This document shows positions 35,029 to 45,191 of a DNA stretch of 64,000 nucleotides, piece by piece. Location: NCBI RefSeq assembly GCF_014268505.2, contig NZ_JABWQP020000002.1, forward strand, positions 1 to 64,000. The letters run 5' to 3'. The notes beneath the pieces were generated by a model that ran no database searches, was not told the DNA's origin, and saw only the letters and a list, made by a program, of their open reading frames with translations. Within the stretch, counting starts at the first letter, position 1, and each line of letters starts with the position of its first letter. The position numbers and the translations under genes are program-made. Source of the DNA: Pseudomonas khorasanensis (GTDB lineage: Bacteria; Pseudomonadota; Gammaproteobacteria; Pseudomonadales; Pseudomonadaceae).

Positions 35029-35895
35029 ATGCAAGGCGCTCATCTCAGACATCAGCCACCCGCACCCGGCCGCAAGCCGGTGCCGCGGGGTGCCAGCCGA
35101 ATGGTGGCGAAAGAGCCGATGTCCGCGCGCCTGCCAAAAGCCAATTTCGGCTTTCTGAAAAGCCTGTTCTGGCCCGTGATGCTGGTGGCGCTGGGCTTTG
35201 GTACTTACGAAGGCGCGCAGCGTTTGCTGCCGTATGCCGACCGGCCGATCAGCAAGATCGCCGTGCAGGGCGACCTCAGCTACATCAGCCAGCAGGCGGT
35301 GCAGCAGCGGATCGCACCGTTTGTGGCGTCGAGTTTCTTCACCATCGACCTGGCGGGCATGCGTACCGAGCTTGAGCAGATGCCCTGGATCGCCCACGCC
35401 GAAGTGCGTCGGGTATGGCCGGATCAGGTGGTGATCCGCCTCGAAGAGCAATTGCCGGTGGCCCGTTGGGGCGATGAGTCGCTGCTCAACAACCAGGGCC
35501 AGGCGTTTACGCCCCGGGAACTGGCGAATTACGAACATCTGCCGCAGCTGTTTGGCCCGCAGCGGGCCCAGCAGCAAGTGATGCAGCAGTATCAGGTGCT
35601 GAGCCAGATGCTGCGCCCGCTGGGCTTCTCGATCGCGCGTCTGGAATTGCGTGAACGCGGCAGCTGGTTCCTGACCACCGGTGCCGGCAGTTCCGGCCCC
35701 GGCATCGAGTTGCTGCTGGGACGCGGCAATTTGGTTGAAAAGATGCGCCGCTTCATCGCCATCTATGACAAGACGCTGAAAGAGCAGATTACGAACATTG
35801 CGCGCATCGATCTGCGCTACGCCAACGGCCTCGCTGTTGGCTGGCGGGAACCCGTAGCGCCGACGACAGCCCAACCCGCTGTTGCGAAGAATTAA
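35029..35895 (+). CDS. ftsQ: Cell division protein FtsQ
   Basis: 288 aa. A Pro/Arg-rich cytoplasmic N-terminus of about 40 residues, one membrane helix ([23 protein letters not shown]), a POTRA domain ([26 protein letters not shown]) and a beta domain to about residue 270. FtsQ bridges early and late divisome proteins by binding FtsBL. Confidence 0.95.
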   Translation: MQGAHLRHQPPAPGRKPVPRGASRMVAKEPMSARLPKANFGFLKSLFWPVMLVALGFGTYEGAQRLLPYADRPISKIAVQGDLSYISQQAVQQRIAPFVASSFFTIDLAGMRTELEQMPWIAHAEVRRVWPDQVVIRLEEQLPVARWGDESLLNNQGQAFTPRELANYEHLPQLFGPQRAQQQVMQQYQVLSQMLRPLGFSIARLELRERGSWFLTTGAGSSGPGIELLLGRGNLVEKMRRFIAIYDKTLKEQITNIARIDLRYANGLAVGWREPVAPTTAQPAVAKN

Positions 35896-35910
35896 GAAGA
35901 GGCAGGACCC

Positions 35911-37170
35911 ATGGCAAACGTGCAAAGCGGCAAAATGATCGTCGGTCTCGATATCGGCACCTCCAAAGTGGTGGCGCTGGTTGGCGAGGTCGCGGACGAC
36001 GGCCAGCTGGAAATCGTCGGAATCGGCACGCACCCGTCCCGCGGCCTGAAGAAGGGCGTGGTGGTGAACATCGAGTCCACCGTGCAATCGATCCAGCGCG
36101 CGATCGAGGAAGCCCAGTTGATGGCGGGCTGCCGCATTCACTCGGCGTTTGTCGGCGTTGCCGGCAACCACATCCGCAGCCTGAACTCCCACGGCATCGT
36201 CGCGATTCGTGATCGCGAAGTCAGTTCGGCTGACCTTGAGCGTGTGCTCGATGCGGCCCAGGCCGTGGCGATCCCGGCCGACCAGCGCGTGCTGCACACC
36301 CTGCCGCAGGATTACGTGATCGATAACCAGGAAGGCGTGCGCGAGCCACTGGGTATGTCCGGCGTGCGTCTGGAAGCCAAGGTTCACGTGGTCACCTGCG
36401 CCGTCAACGCTGCACAGAACATTGAAAAATGCGTGCGTCGCTGCGGTCTGGAAATCGACGACATCATCCTCGAGCAACTGGCCTCGGCCTACTCGGTACT
36501 GACCGACGACGAGAAAGAGCTGGGCGTGTGCCTGGTGGACATCGGCGGCGGCACCACCGACATCGCGATCTTCACCGAAGGCGCAATTCGCCACACGGCG
36601 GTTATCCCGATTGCCGGTGATCAGGTGACCAACGACATCGCCATGGCGCTGCGCACCCCGACCCAGTACGCCGAAGAGATCAAGATCCGTTACGCCTGCG
36701 CCCTGGCCAAGCTGGCCGGTGCCGGCGAAACCATCAAGGTGCCGAGCGTTGGCGATCGTCCACCGCGCGAACTGTCCCGTCAGGCCTTGGCCGAAGTGGT
36801 CGAGCCGCGTTATGACGAGCTATTCACGCTGATCCAGGCCGAGCTGCGTCGCAGCGGCTACGAAGACCTGATCCCGGCGGGCATCGTCCTGACCGGCGGC
36901 ACTTCGAAAATGGAAGGCGCAACAGAACTGGCCGAAGAGATTTTCCACATGCCGGTACGCCTCGGTGTGCCGCACGGCGTGAAGGGGCTGGATGACGTGG
37001 TGCGCAACCCGATTTATTCCACTGGCGTTGGTTTGTTGATGTACGGCCTGCAAAAGCAGTCCGACGGGGTTTCGTTCTCCGGTATCGGCAGCCGCGACAG
37101 CTACAGCAGCGAAGAGCCTCAGGCGCCGCTGCTGGACCGACTGAAAAAGTGGGTTCAGGGCAATTTTTAA
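35911..37170 (+). CDS. ftsA: Cell division protein FtsA
   Basis: 419 aa, actin-like ATPase. KMIVGLDIGTSKVVALVGEV (phosphate 1), VCLVDIGGGTTDIAIFTEG (phosphate 2), GIVLTGGTSKMEGATELAEEIF (adenosine), and a C-terminal amphipathic membrane-targeting helix PLLDRLKKWVQGNF. Anchors FtsZ to the inner membrane. 15 nt after ftsQ. Confidence 0.97.
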   Translation: MANVQSGKMIVGLDIGTSKVVALVGEVADDGQLEIVGIGTHPSRGLKKGVVVNIESTVQSIQRAIEEAQLMAGCRIHSAFVGVAGNHIRSLNSHGIVAIRDREVSSADLERVLDAAQAVAIPADQRVLHTLPQDYVIDNQEGVREPLGMSGVRLEAKVHVVTCAVNAAQNIEKCVRRCGLEIDDIILEQLASAYSVLTDDEKELGVCLVDIGGGTTDIAIFTEGAIRHTAVIPIAGDQVTNDIAMALRTPTQYAEEIKIRYACALAKLAGAGETIKVPSVGDRPPRELSRQALAEVVEPRYDELFTLIQAELRRSGYEDLIPAGIVLTGGTSKMEGATELAEEIFHMPVRLGVPHGVKGLDDVVRNPIYSTGVGLLMYGLQKQSDGVSFSGIGSRDSYSSEEPQAPLLDRLKKWVQGNF

Positions 37171-37274
37171 AAGCAGCTGGAAGCGACAAGCTTCAAGCGG
37201 CAGGCAACAGCAGTAGATACACCGCAACAAACAAGCAGTAGGCGAAAAAACTAGAGAATGTAAGGAGAGGGAAA

Positions 37275-38471
37275 ATGTTTGAACTCGTAGACAACATCCC
37301 CGCAAGCCCGGTAATCAAAGTTATCGGTGTTGGCGGTGGCGGCGGCAACGCTGTCAATCACATGGTCAAGAGCAACATCGAAGGCGTTGAATTCATCTGC
37401 GCCAACACTGATGCTCAAGCGCTGAAAAACATCGGCGCGCGGACCATCCTGCAACTGGGCACCGGCGTGACCAAAGGTCTTGGCGCCGGCGCCAACCCTG
37501 AAGTAGGTCGTCAGGCCGCTCTCGAAGACCGTGAGCGCATTGCCGAAGTCCTGCAGGGCACCAACATGGTATTCATCACCACCGGCATGGGCGGCGGCAC
37601 CGGTACCGGTGCGGCGCCAATCATTGCCGAAGTGGCCAAGGAAATGGGCATCCTGACCGTTGCGGTCGTGACCCGTCCGTTCCCGTTCGAAGGTCGCAAG
37701 CGTATGCAGATCGCCGACGAAGGCATTCGCATGCTCTCCGAAAGCGTCGACTCGTTGATCACCATCCCGAACGAGAAGCTGCTGACCATCCTCGGAAAAG
37801 ACGCAAGCCTGCTGTCGGCCTTCGCCAAGGCTGACGATGTACTGGCCGGTGCCGTTCGCGGTATCTCCGACATCATCAAGCGTCCGGGCATGATCAACGT
37901 CGACTTCGCCGACGTGCGTACCGTGATGAGCGAAATGGGCATGGCGATGATGGGCACTGGCTGCGCCAGCGGTCCGAACCGTGCACGTGAAGCCACTGAA
38001 GCGGCCATCCGCAACCCGCTGCTCGAAGACGTGAACCTGCAAGGCGCGCGCGGCATTCTGGTGAACATCACCGCCGGTCCTGACCTGTCCTTGGGTGAGT
38101 ACTCGGACGTGGGTAGCATCATTGAAGCCTTCGCCTCCGAGCACGCGATGGTCAAGGTCGGTACCGTTATCGATCCGGACATGCGCGATGAGTTGCATGT
38201 AACCGTGGTTGCTACCGGTCTGGGCGCGAAAATCGAGAAGCCTGTGAAGGTTATCGACAACACCGTTCACACCTCCATGGCTTCGGCGCAGGTGCAACAA
38301 CCGGCTCCGGCCCGTCAGGAGCAGCCAGCGGTGAACTACCGTGATCTGGACCGTCCGACCGTCATGCGCAACCAGGCTCAGGCCGGTGCTGCGGCTGCCG
38401 CGAAGATGAATCCGCAGGATGACCTGGACTACCTGGACATTCCGGCATTCCTGCGTCGTCAGGCCGATTGA
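37275..38471 (+). CDS. ftsZ: Cell division protein FtsZ
   Basis: 398 aa. Tubulin-like GTPase: IKVIGVGGGGGNAVNHM, the GTP loop GMGGGTGTGAAP near residue 105, and RGISDIIKRPGMINVDFADVRTVMSEMG including the T7 loop. A flexible linker ends in the conserved C-terminal peptide LDYLDIPAFLRRQAD that binds FtsA and ZipA. Unlike the rest of the cluster it has a 104-nt upstream gap and a strong AAGGAGAGGG Shine-Dalgarno, which suits its higher expression. Confidence 0.98.
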   Translation: MFELVDNIPASPVIKVIGVGGGGGNAVNHMVKSNIEGVEFICANTDAQALKNIGARTILQLGTGVTKGLGAGANPEVGRQAALEDRERIAEVLQGTNMVFITTGMGGGTGTGAAPIIAEVAKEMGILTVAVVTRPFPFEGRKRMQIADEGIRMLSESVDSLITIPNEKLLTILGKDASLLSAFAKADDVLAGAVRGISDIIKRPGMINVDFADVRTVMSEMGMAMMGTGCASGPNRAREATEAAIRNPLLEDVNLQGARGILVNITAGPDLSLGEYSDVGSIIEAFASEHAMVKVGTVIDPDMRDELHVTVVATGLGAKIEKPVKVIDNTVHTSMASAQVQQPAPARQEQPAVNYRDLDRPTVMRNQAQAGAAAAAKMNPQDDLDYLDIPAFLRRQAD

Positions 38472-38547
38472 TGGAATGTATCAGGGCTATGACGGTGATT
38501 GGTGTTCAGCAAAGGCATGGTCTGCTATCATCGCCAGCCTTTGTTGA

Positions 38548-39495
<948 letters not shown>

Positions 39496-39512
39496 GTAAA
39501 AAACCTCTCTAG

Positions 39513-39547
39513 TTTTTTGAAGGCCACCTATGGGTGGCCTTTTTTTA
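39513..39547. terminator. Terminator closing the dcw cluster
   Basis: AGGCCACC (39521-39528) pairs with GGTGGCCT (39533-39540), flanked by a T run on the right and, less perfectly, an A/T-rich stretch on the left. It lies between convergent lpxC and the diguanylate cyclase gene. Confidence 0.88.
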
Positions 39548-39598
39548 TGGCCGTATAAAGATCAGAGGATCGTCCGATCGCGGCCCGAGCCTTCGACT

Positions 39599-41104
39599 TT
39601 AATAAACAACCACCCGATTCCGACCCCCTTCCTTGGCCTGATACAGCGCCTTGTCCGCCGCAAACAGCAATTGCTCCAGCGTCATCTCACTGACAGCCGT
39701 CCAGGTACTGATGCCAATACTCACCGTCATCGGCACAAGGGCCCCTTCGACCCTCGGTAGTTGCTCAACCGCCACACGAATATGCTCAGCAATCTGCTGC
39801 GCGCCAGCGCTGTCGGTTTCGGCCAGAATCACCGAGAACTCCTCACCACCATAACGCGCCACCAGATCCGTCGGCCGCCGCACGCTGCCGGTGATCACCT
39901 TTGCCAGTTCGCGCAACGCCTGGTCTCCGGCCTGGTGCCCATGCCGGTCATTGAAGGCCTTGAAGTGGTCGGCATCAATCATCATCACCGACAACGGCAG
40001 GCCTGAGCGCTGGGCGCGGAACCATTCGTGACGCAGCGTCTGGTCGAGCATGCGCCGGTTGGCTACGCCAGTCAGGTCGTCAGTGGCGGCCAGTTGCGCC
40101 AGTTCGCGTTCGGCGCGATGGCGTAAACGCAGCTCCCGGGCGAGCAGCCAGGTCAGCCACAACACGCCCACGCACAACACGCCCGTGGCGCCGCTGATCA
40201 ATATCGCGGTACGCCGCCAGGTGCCGAACACTTCATCGCTGGACAACGCCACCATCACGGTCAGAGGCAGATTGCCGACCCGCGAATAGGTGTAGAGCCG
40301 TCGCTGCTCATCCATGCTTGAAGTGCTGGCGAAACTGCCGCTGCCATCGCGGTCGTTCAGAATCCGCACGACGTTTGGCCGGTTACCGAAACTCTTGCCC
40401 ACCGAATCGCTCTGCAGGTAAGGCTTCTGCGCGAGCAGCACGCCATCGCTGTTGATGATGTTCAGCGTGCTGTCGGTGCCGATGTCGAGGCTTTTGAACA
40501 ACTCGTCGAAGTAGTCGAGTTTCAACGAAGCGGCGGCCACGCCGAGGAATTCACCCGTCTGCGAAGCGATGCGCCGGCTGAAGCTGATCCGCCATTGGTC
40601 GGCCTCGTCGCAATCGCAGCGGGTCTTGAATGGGCGGCTGATGAACATGCCCATGTCGCGGTTGAACGCGTGGGCGAGGAAATAATCACGGTCGGCGAAA
40701 TTGCCAGGTTTCGGTTCGATGCGTGAAGAGTCGGCAACCACATCTCCGTGCTTGTCGAGCAACAGAATGTCCCCCTTGAAGCGCGCCGTTGTGGAGCGAT
40801 CGAACAACGCCATATGCCGGATCTGCGGCGAGACATTCTGCAGATCGTCACGCTGGGCGGCGGCGATCAGGCCTTGGAGGGTCAGGTCGTACAGCTCCAC
40901 AGTGCGCAGCACGTCGGCGTCGATCAGCTGTGCGATGGTAGTGGCGCGGCGGGTGGCGGCTTCCTGAGCGCTGGCATATTCGCGAATCAGCAGAAAGGTG
41001 ACGATGCACACCATCGCGATCACGGTCAGCAAACTGCCGACAATCAACAGGCGCTCGGAGCGACCGGTCTGGTCTGTGATGGAAGGAGTGCGGCTGGCGA
41101 TCAT
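39599..41104 (-). CDS. Membrane-bound diguanylate cyclase (Cache-type sensor plus GGDEF)
   Basis: 501 aa. First membrane helix at about 20-43 (LLIVGSLLTVIAMVCIVTFLLI), a periplasmic sensor of about 250 residues resembling a double Cache domain (SLDIGTDSTLNIINSDGVLLAQKPYL), a second helix (TAILISGATGVLCVGVLWLTWLL), then a GGDEF domain. The active site is GGEEF at 419-423, and RPTD at 410-413 is a well-placed inhibitory I-site, so feedback by c-di-GMP is likely. There is no EAL domain. It should make c-di-GMP in response to an unknown periplasmic ligand. Confidence 0.92.
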   Translation of the reverse strand: MIASRTPSITDQTGRSERLLIVGSLLTVIAMVCIVTFLLIREYASAQEAATRRATTIAQLIDADVLRTVELYDLTLQGLIAAAQRDDLQNVSPQIRHMALFDRSTTARFKGDILLLDKHGDVVADSSRIEPKPGNFADRDYFLAHAFNRDMGMFISRPFKTRCDCDEADQWRISFSRRIASQTGEFLGVAAASLKLDYFDELFKSLDIGTDSTLNIINSDGVLLAQKPYLQSDSVGKSFGNRPNVVRILNDRDGSGSFASTSSMDEQRRLYTYSRVGNLPLTVMVALSSDEVFGTWRRTAILISGATGVLCVGVLWLTWLLARELRLRHRAERELAQLAATDDLTGVANRRMLDQTLRHEWFRAQRSGLPLSVMMIDADHFKAFNDRHGHQAGDQALRELAKVITGSVRRPTDLVARYGGEEFSVILAETDSAGAQQIAEHIRVAVEQLPRVEGALVPMTVSIGISTWTAVSEMTLEQLLFAADKALYQAKEGGRNRVVVY

Positions 41105-41168
41105 GATGGGGTTTCGGTTGGGGAGTCTTGTAAGCGTAGTTGTATGGAGTCAGTGAGGGAATTGCATT

Positions 41169-41256
41169 GTGGGAGCGAGCCTGCTCGCGAAAGCTGTGCA
41201 TCAGTCAACGTTTCTGTTGAATGACACACCGCCTTCGCGAGCAGGCTCGCTCCCAC
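41169..41256. repeat. REP pair, inverted (plus then minus)
   Basis: Plus-strand copy 41169-41190 and minus-strand copy 41235-41256, 44 nt apart. This is the only pair in the window in the order plus then minus; it lies between the start of the cyclase gene and the end of the porin gene. Confidence 0.9.
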
Positions 41257-41298
41257 AGGGAAAATCGATAGCTTGCGGACTATGGCGCAGCGCTGATC

Positions 41299-42615
41299 TT
41301 AGAAGACGTTGACCGGGTAGTCGATGATCACGCGGTATTCATCTGTATCCGAATCGATCGCGCCGTAGCCGTTGCCGCCACGGTTGGTCGCCCACTGCAG
41401 ATGCACCGTGAGGTCTTTCGCCTGGCCACTTTGTACGACGTATTGAAGATCGATGTCGCGTTCCCAGTGCTTGGCGTTGCGACCCTCGGCGCTGTACCAG
41501 CTGGAATAACCAGCGCTGTCCGGATCAGCTTTGGTCAGGTTCACCGTGCCGCGTGAGTAGGACAGCGCCGATGTCAGGCCGGGCATGCCGACACCGGTGA
41601 AGTCATAGGCGTACTTGAGCTTCCAGGAACGTTCGTTCGGCCCGTTGAAGTCCGAGTACTGCTGAGAGTTGTCCAAATAAACGCTGTCACCCTGGCTGAT
41701 GTAATCGAAGGGTGTATTGCCGTTGACCCGCTGATACGCAGCCGTGACGCTGTGGCTGCCGATGCCCACGGCGAGGTGCGCGCTGTAGGTGTTGTTGTCG
41801 ATGTCGCCGAGCAGCGCATCGCCGGTGTCCTGCGTGTGATAGAAATGCAGGCCGGGGTTGAGGCTGATCAGGTCATTCAGCTGCCAGGTGTAGTCGAGGT
41901 CGTAGTAGTACTGGTTCCAGATGTCCTTGAGTTCGGAGGCATAAAGGCTGCTGCTCAGACCCTCGACACCGCTCCAGGCTATACCGGCCCAGTTCAGATG
42001 CTGGCTTTCATCGCCCTCCGCGAGCGTGCCGTACGACGTGCCGATGCGCGTATGGCCGCTCTGGTTGTAGGGTTTGGTGAAACTGGCCTGGCCACCTTCG
42101 ATCAGCCAGCCATCGAAACTGTGGTTGCTCAGGCTGATGCCACGAAAAGTCTGCGGCAGCATGCGCGTGTCGCCGCCGGCGATTACCGGGTTGGTGAGGA
42201 ACAGATCGCCCGCCTTCAATTCGGTGTCGAACGCACGCAGCTTCAGCGTCCCGCCCGCGGTTGAAAACGACCCTGGCGCCTTGCCGTTGCCATCGCTGAT
42301 CGGCAGGATGCTCGAACCGTCCGTACCGCCACCGCCGTCGAGTTTCATGCCAAGCATGGCGTGGGCATCGATGCCGAAGCGGACCGTGCCTTCGGTGTAC
42401 CCCGACTGGAACATCCCAAGAAAACCCTGGCCCCACTCAATGTTGTCGTCCGCTTTCTGCAAGCGGTTGCGATTCATGTAGTAGTTGCGAGCGTTGAGGT
42501 TGAGGCTTGAGCCTTTGACGAAACCTTCTTTGGTGGGTTCATCGGCGTGGGCGGCAGGGGCAATCGTTGCGGCAATTGCAATGAACAGCGGGGTGAAACA
42601 GGTAGGGTAACGCAC
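41299..42615 (-). CDS. OprD-family outer-membrane porin
   Basis: 438 aa from GTG 42615, chosen because AAGGAGCC lies just upstream and it starts the signal peptide ([23 protein letters not shown]). The mature protein begins with [19 protein letters not shown] and [33 protein letters not shown], the OprD N-terminal strands, then alternating beta strands to the terminal aromatic Phe ([10 protein letters not shown]). OprD-type channels take up amino acids or aromatic and aliphatic acids; the substrate here cannot be read. Its leader holds an AACAACAAGAA motif. Confidence 0.93.
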   Translation of the reverse strand: MRYPTCFTPLFIAIAATIAPAAHADEPTKEGFVKGSSLNLNARNYYMNRNRLQKADDNIEWGQGFLGMFQSGYTEGTVRFGIDAHAMLGMKLDGGGGTDGSSILPISDGNGKAPGSFSTAGGTLKLRAFDTELKAGDLFLTNPVIAGGDTRMLPQTFRGISLSNHSFDGWLIEGGQASFTKPYNQSGHTRIGTSYGTLAEGDESQHLNWAGIAWSGVEGLSSSLYASELKDIWNQYYYDLDYTWQLNDLISLNPGLHFYHTQDTGDALLGDIDNNTYSAHLAVGIGSHSVTAAYQRVNGNTPFDYISQGDSVYLDNSQQYSDFNGPNERSWKLKYAYDFTGVGMPGLTSALSYSRGTVNLTKADPDSAGYSSWYSAEGRNAKHWERDIDLQYVVQSGQAKDLTVHLQWATNRGGNGYGAIDSDTDEYRVIIDYPVNVF

Positions 42616-42671
42616 GTGCGGTGGGGCTCCTTGGGTCAGCTGACACTTCAATGTTTTGAGGTGCTTGGTGT

Positions 42672-42682
42672 TTCTTGTTGTT
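42672..42682 (-). promoter_or_regulatory. Double Hfq/Crc-type motif in the porin leader
   Basis: On the minus strand the transcript reads AACAACAAGAA: both AACAACAA and AACAAGAA fit AANAANAA. It is about 57 nt upstream of the GTG start. Crc control of OprD-type uptake channels is known in Pseudomonas; here it is inferred from the motif. Confidence 0.5.
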
Positions 42683-42714
42683 ACAGACGAACCGGACGGC
42701 TTCCAGACCACAAC

Positions 42715-42743
42715 GAAAAAAGGCCGCTGAACGGCGGCGGCCT
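42715..42743 (-). terminator. Rho-independent terminator of the small exported protein gene
   Basis: Read on the minus strand, AGGCCGC and GCGGCCT form a stem followed by TTTTT. It ends about 67 nt after the stop of the small gene and before the porin leader, so the two genes are separate transcripts. Confidence 0.8.
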
Positions 42744-42810
42744 GGAGTGACGACAGTTGAACGGGAAGAGCCAAACAACCGCGTCGAGGGAAACGTTTTC
42801 GAGTTGCGAC

Positions 42811-43032
42811 TCAGCTGTCTTTCTCGAACGATTGATTCTGGGAATTAGCGGCTTGCGGGGCTTGCGTCGCGTCTTGGGCCTTGGCCATCACTTCGGCCTG
42901 ATGCTGATCGAATGCCTGGGCGCGAGCGCTGTTGTGCGCCACGAACGACTGCGATTCTTCAGCCATCGCCATGGGCGACAGGATCAATGAGGACAAAACG
43001 AATGCGCTGGCAATACCCATACTGTTGGACAT
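42811..43032 (-). CDS. Small exported protein of unknown function
   Basis: 73 aa from ATG 43032 (AAGAAGG upstream; a TTG eight codons earlier is less likely). A signal peptide MSNSMGIASAFVLSSLILSPMAMA is followed by a mature chain of about 49 residues, EESQSFVAHNSARAQAFDQHQAEVMAKAQDATQAPQAANSQNQSFEKDS, rich in Ala and Gln and probably helical, without Cys. It has its own terminator. I do not recognise the family. Confidence 0.7.
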   Translation of the reverse strand: MSNSMGIASAFVLSSLILSPMAMAEESQSFVAHNSARAQAFDQHQAEVMAKAQDATQAPQAANSQNQSFEKDS

Positions 43033-43152
43033 CTTGAAAACCTTCTTGCTTGGCAAGTGCTGTTTGGTGCGGGCAAAGATAAGGTTGCCGAGGTGCGGGA
43101 AACAGCGTGATTTTCATAAATGACTGTTACAGCAAAAGCAAAGATCGGCTTT

Positions 43153-44517
43153 TCAGACCGGGAGGTGAATGCCGAACGTGTTGATCCCCCGATCACTGCG
43201 CACAAACACATCCCCACCATGCATCAGCGCAATTGCCTTGACGATCGCCAGCCCCAGGCCATGATTATTGCCACTGTTGCTACGCGAGGCATCGACCCGA
43301 TAAAAACGCTCGAACAATCGCGGCAAGTGCTCGCTGGCAATCGGCGTCCCGGGATTGGCCACGCCGATGCTCACCTGATGTTCTCGCACCTCGATCCGCA
43401 CCTCGATCACCTGACCCGGTTCCGTGTGCTGCACAGCGTTGCTCAGCAAATTGATCAAGGCCCTGCGCAAATGCGCGACCTCGATCTGCACTTGCGCGTC
43501 GCCGCTGACCTGCACCTGAACCTGTGCGTCTTCAAGGATGAAATCCAGATACTCAAGCGTCGTCGCCACCTCGCCAGCCAATGACGTCGAGGTCAGTTTG
43601 GTCGCCTTGTTGCCCTGATCGGCGCTGGCCAGGAACAGCATGTCGTTGATGATCGAGCGCAGTCGTTCCAGCTCCTCGAGGTTCGATTGCAATACTTCGA
43701 AGTAGTGTTCGGCAGAGCGGCCACGGGTCAGGGCCACCTGTGTCTGTCCGATCAGGTTGGTCAACGGCGAACGCAGTTCATGGGCGACGTCGGCGTTGAA
43801 GGATTCTAGCCGCGAATACGCCAGTTCTACCCGCTCCAGTGTCGAGTTGAAGGACTCGACAAACTGTTCCAGTTCCGGCGGCAGCGGAGAAAGACGCAGA
43901 CGCCCGGCCCTTAGCGGTGGCGCTAACCGTTGGGCTTCCTGAGACAGTTTGATCAACGGTTTCAGACCGATGCGCGCCACCCAGTAACCCAGCGCCGAGG
44001 CCAGCAGCACGCCGACAATCGCCAGGCTGATCAGCGCGATGAGCAATTGATGTTGGGTCTGATGAAAGGTCTCGGTGTCGATGCCGATCATGAAGCGCAG
44101 GGGCGGGCGCTGGTCCTTGGCCGGGAACTGACTGACCAGCACTTTCAGCGGATAAGGTTGATCGGGCAGTTGCAGGTCACGCGTACCCAGCGGGCCGTTG
44201 GCAGCGGCGCGAATCTGCGGGGTCAGGTTGCCGTATTCATAGCGGGGATCGCCGCTGCTGATCCAGAAACTGATGCGCTTGTCTTCTTCGCCGAGCAGCT
44301 TGAGTTTGTTGTTGATCTTTACCCAATGCTCCGGCGTGCCGTAACGGCCGACGGTGGATTCGAGCACGCTGTAACGCGCGTCGAGTTCGGCTTCCGGCAG
44401 CAAGCCCAGGCCTTTGTCGACCTGTTGATACAGCGCGCCGCCGATCAACACGAAGACCAGCAGCGCCACCAGCGTAAACATGCCGCTGAGGCGTAGCGCG
44501 ATCGAATTACTGGACAC
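43153..44517 (-). CDS. Sensor histidine kinase, heavy-metal (CopS/CusS-like) type
   Basis: 454 aa from GTG 44517 (GGAG 7 nt upstream; GTG 44520 is the alternative). Membrane helix MFTLVALLVFVLIGGALY, a periplasmic loop of about 140 residues, second helix LLIALISLAIVGVLLASALGYWVA, a HAMP segment, H-box SFNADVAHELRSPLTNLIGQ, and an ATPase domain with NLLSNAVQHT and NNHGLGLAIVKAIALMHGG. Overlaps the response regulator gene by 11 nt and is last in the efflux operon, so it probably senses a pump substrate or envelope signal. Confidence 0.92.
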   Translation of the reverse strand: MSSNSIALRLSGMFTLVALLVFVLIGGALYQQVDKGLGLLPEAELDARYSVLESTVGRYGTPEHWVKINNKLKLLGEEDKRISFWISSGDPRYEYGNLTPQIRAAANGPLGTRDLQLPDQPYPLKVLVSQFPAKDQRPPLRFMIGIDTETFHQTQHQLLIALISLAIVGVLLASALGYWVARIGLKPLIKLSQEAQRLAPPLRAGRLRLSPLPPELEQFVESFNSTLERVELAYSRLESFNADVAHELRSPLTNLIGQTQVALTRGRSAEHYFEVLQSNLEELERLRSIINDMLFLASADQGNKATKLTSTSLAGEVATTLEYLDFILEDAQVQVQVSGDAQVQIEVAHLRRALINLLSNAVQHTEPGQVIEVRIEVREHQVSIGVANPGTPIASEHLPRLFERFYRVDASRSNSGNNHGLGLAIVKAIALMHGGDVFVRSDRGINTFGIHLPV

Positions 44518-45184
44518 CACGGCTCTCCAGCACATAACCCATGCCGCGGATGGTGTGCAGCAATTTCTCCTCGAACGGCCCGTCGAGCTTGGCGCGCAGG
44601 CGTTTGATCGCGACCTCGACGACGTTGGCGTCGCTGTCAAAATTGATGTCCCAGACCATTTCGGCGATGGCGGTCTTGGAAAGGATTTCGCCCTGGCGTC
44701 GAGCAAGGACGCTGAGCAGGGAAAACTCTTTCGCCGTCAGGTCCAGCCGCGCACCGGCGCGAGTGGCCTTGCGGCTGATCAGGTCGATCCACAGGTCGGC
44801 GACCGTCACTTGCACCGGTTCGTGGCCGCCGCTGCGTCGGGTCAATGCTTGCAGGCGGGCGACCAGTTCGAGGAAGGAAAACGGTTTGCCGAGGTAATCG
44901 TCGGCGCCGTCGCGCAGGCCCTTGATGCGGTCTTCGACGCGCTCGCGGGCGGTGAGCATGATCACCGGAGTCTGTTTGCGCGCACGCAATGCGCGCAGTA
45001 CACCGAAGCCATCGAGCCCCGGCAGCATGACGTCAAGAACGATCACCGCGTAGTCGCATTCCAGCGCCAGATGCAGGCCTTCGACGCCGTCGCGAGCGCG
45101 GTCCACGGTGTAGCCCTGTTCGGTCAGGCCCCTGTGCAGATAGTCCGCGGTTTTTTCTTCGTCTTCGATAATCAGAACGCGCAT
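44507..45184 (-). CDS. OmpR-family response regulator, heavy-metal (CopR-like) type
   Basis: 225 aa. Receiver domain with acidic pair at residues 7-8, phosphoacceptor Asp51 in VIVLDVMLPGLDG, and Lys in DDYLGKPFSFLELVARL; then a winged-helix DNA-binding domain (LDLTAKEFSLLSVLARRQGEILSKTAIAEMVWDINFDSDANVVEVAIKRLRAKLD). It begins 7 nt after the RND pump gene and is presumably activated by the kinase encoded next. Confidence 0.95.
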   Translation of the reverse strand: MRVLIIEDEEKTADYLHRGLTEQGYTVDRARDGVEGLHLALECDYAVIVLDVMLPGLDGFGVLRALRARKQTPVIMLTARERVEDRIKGLRDGADDYLGKPFSFLELVARLQALTRRSGGHEPVQVTVADLWIDLISRKATRAGARLDLTAKEFSLLSVLARRQGEILSKTAIAEMVWDINFDSDANVVEVAIKRLRAKLDGPFEEKLLHTIRGMGYVLESRGVQ

Positions 45185-45191
45185 GACCGCC

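Noticed and set aside
37171..37274. AACAAACAA in the ftsZ leader as a Crc motif
   Set aside because: It does not fit AANAANAA in any register, and ftsZ is not a plausible catabolite-repressed gene.
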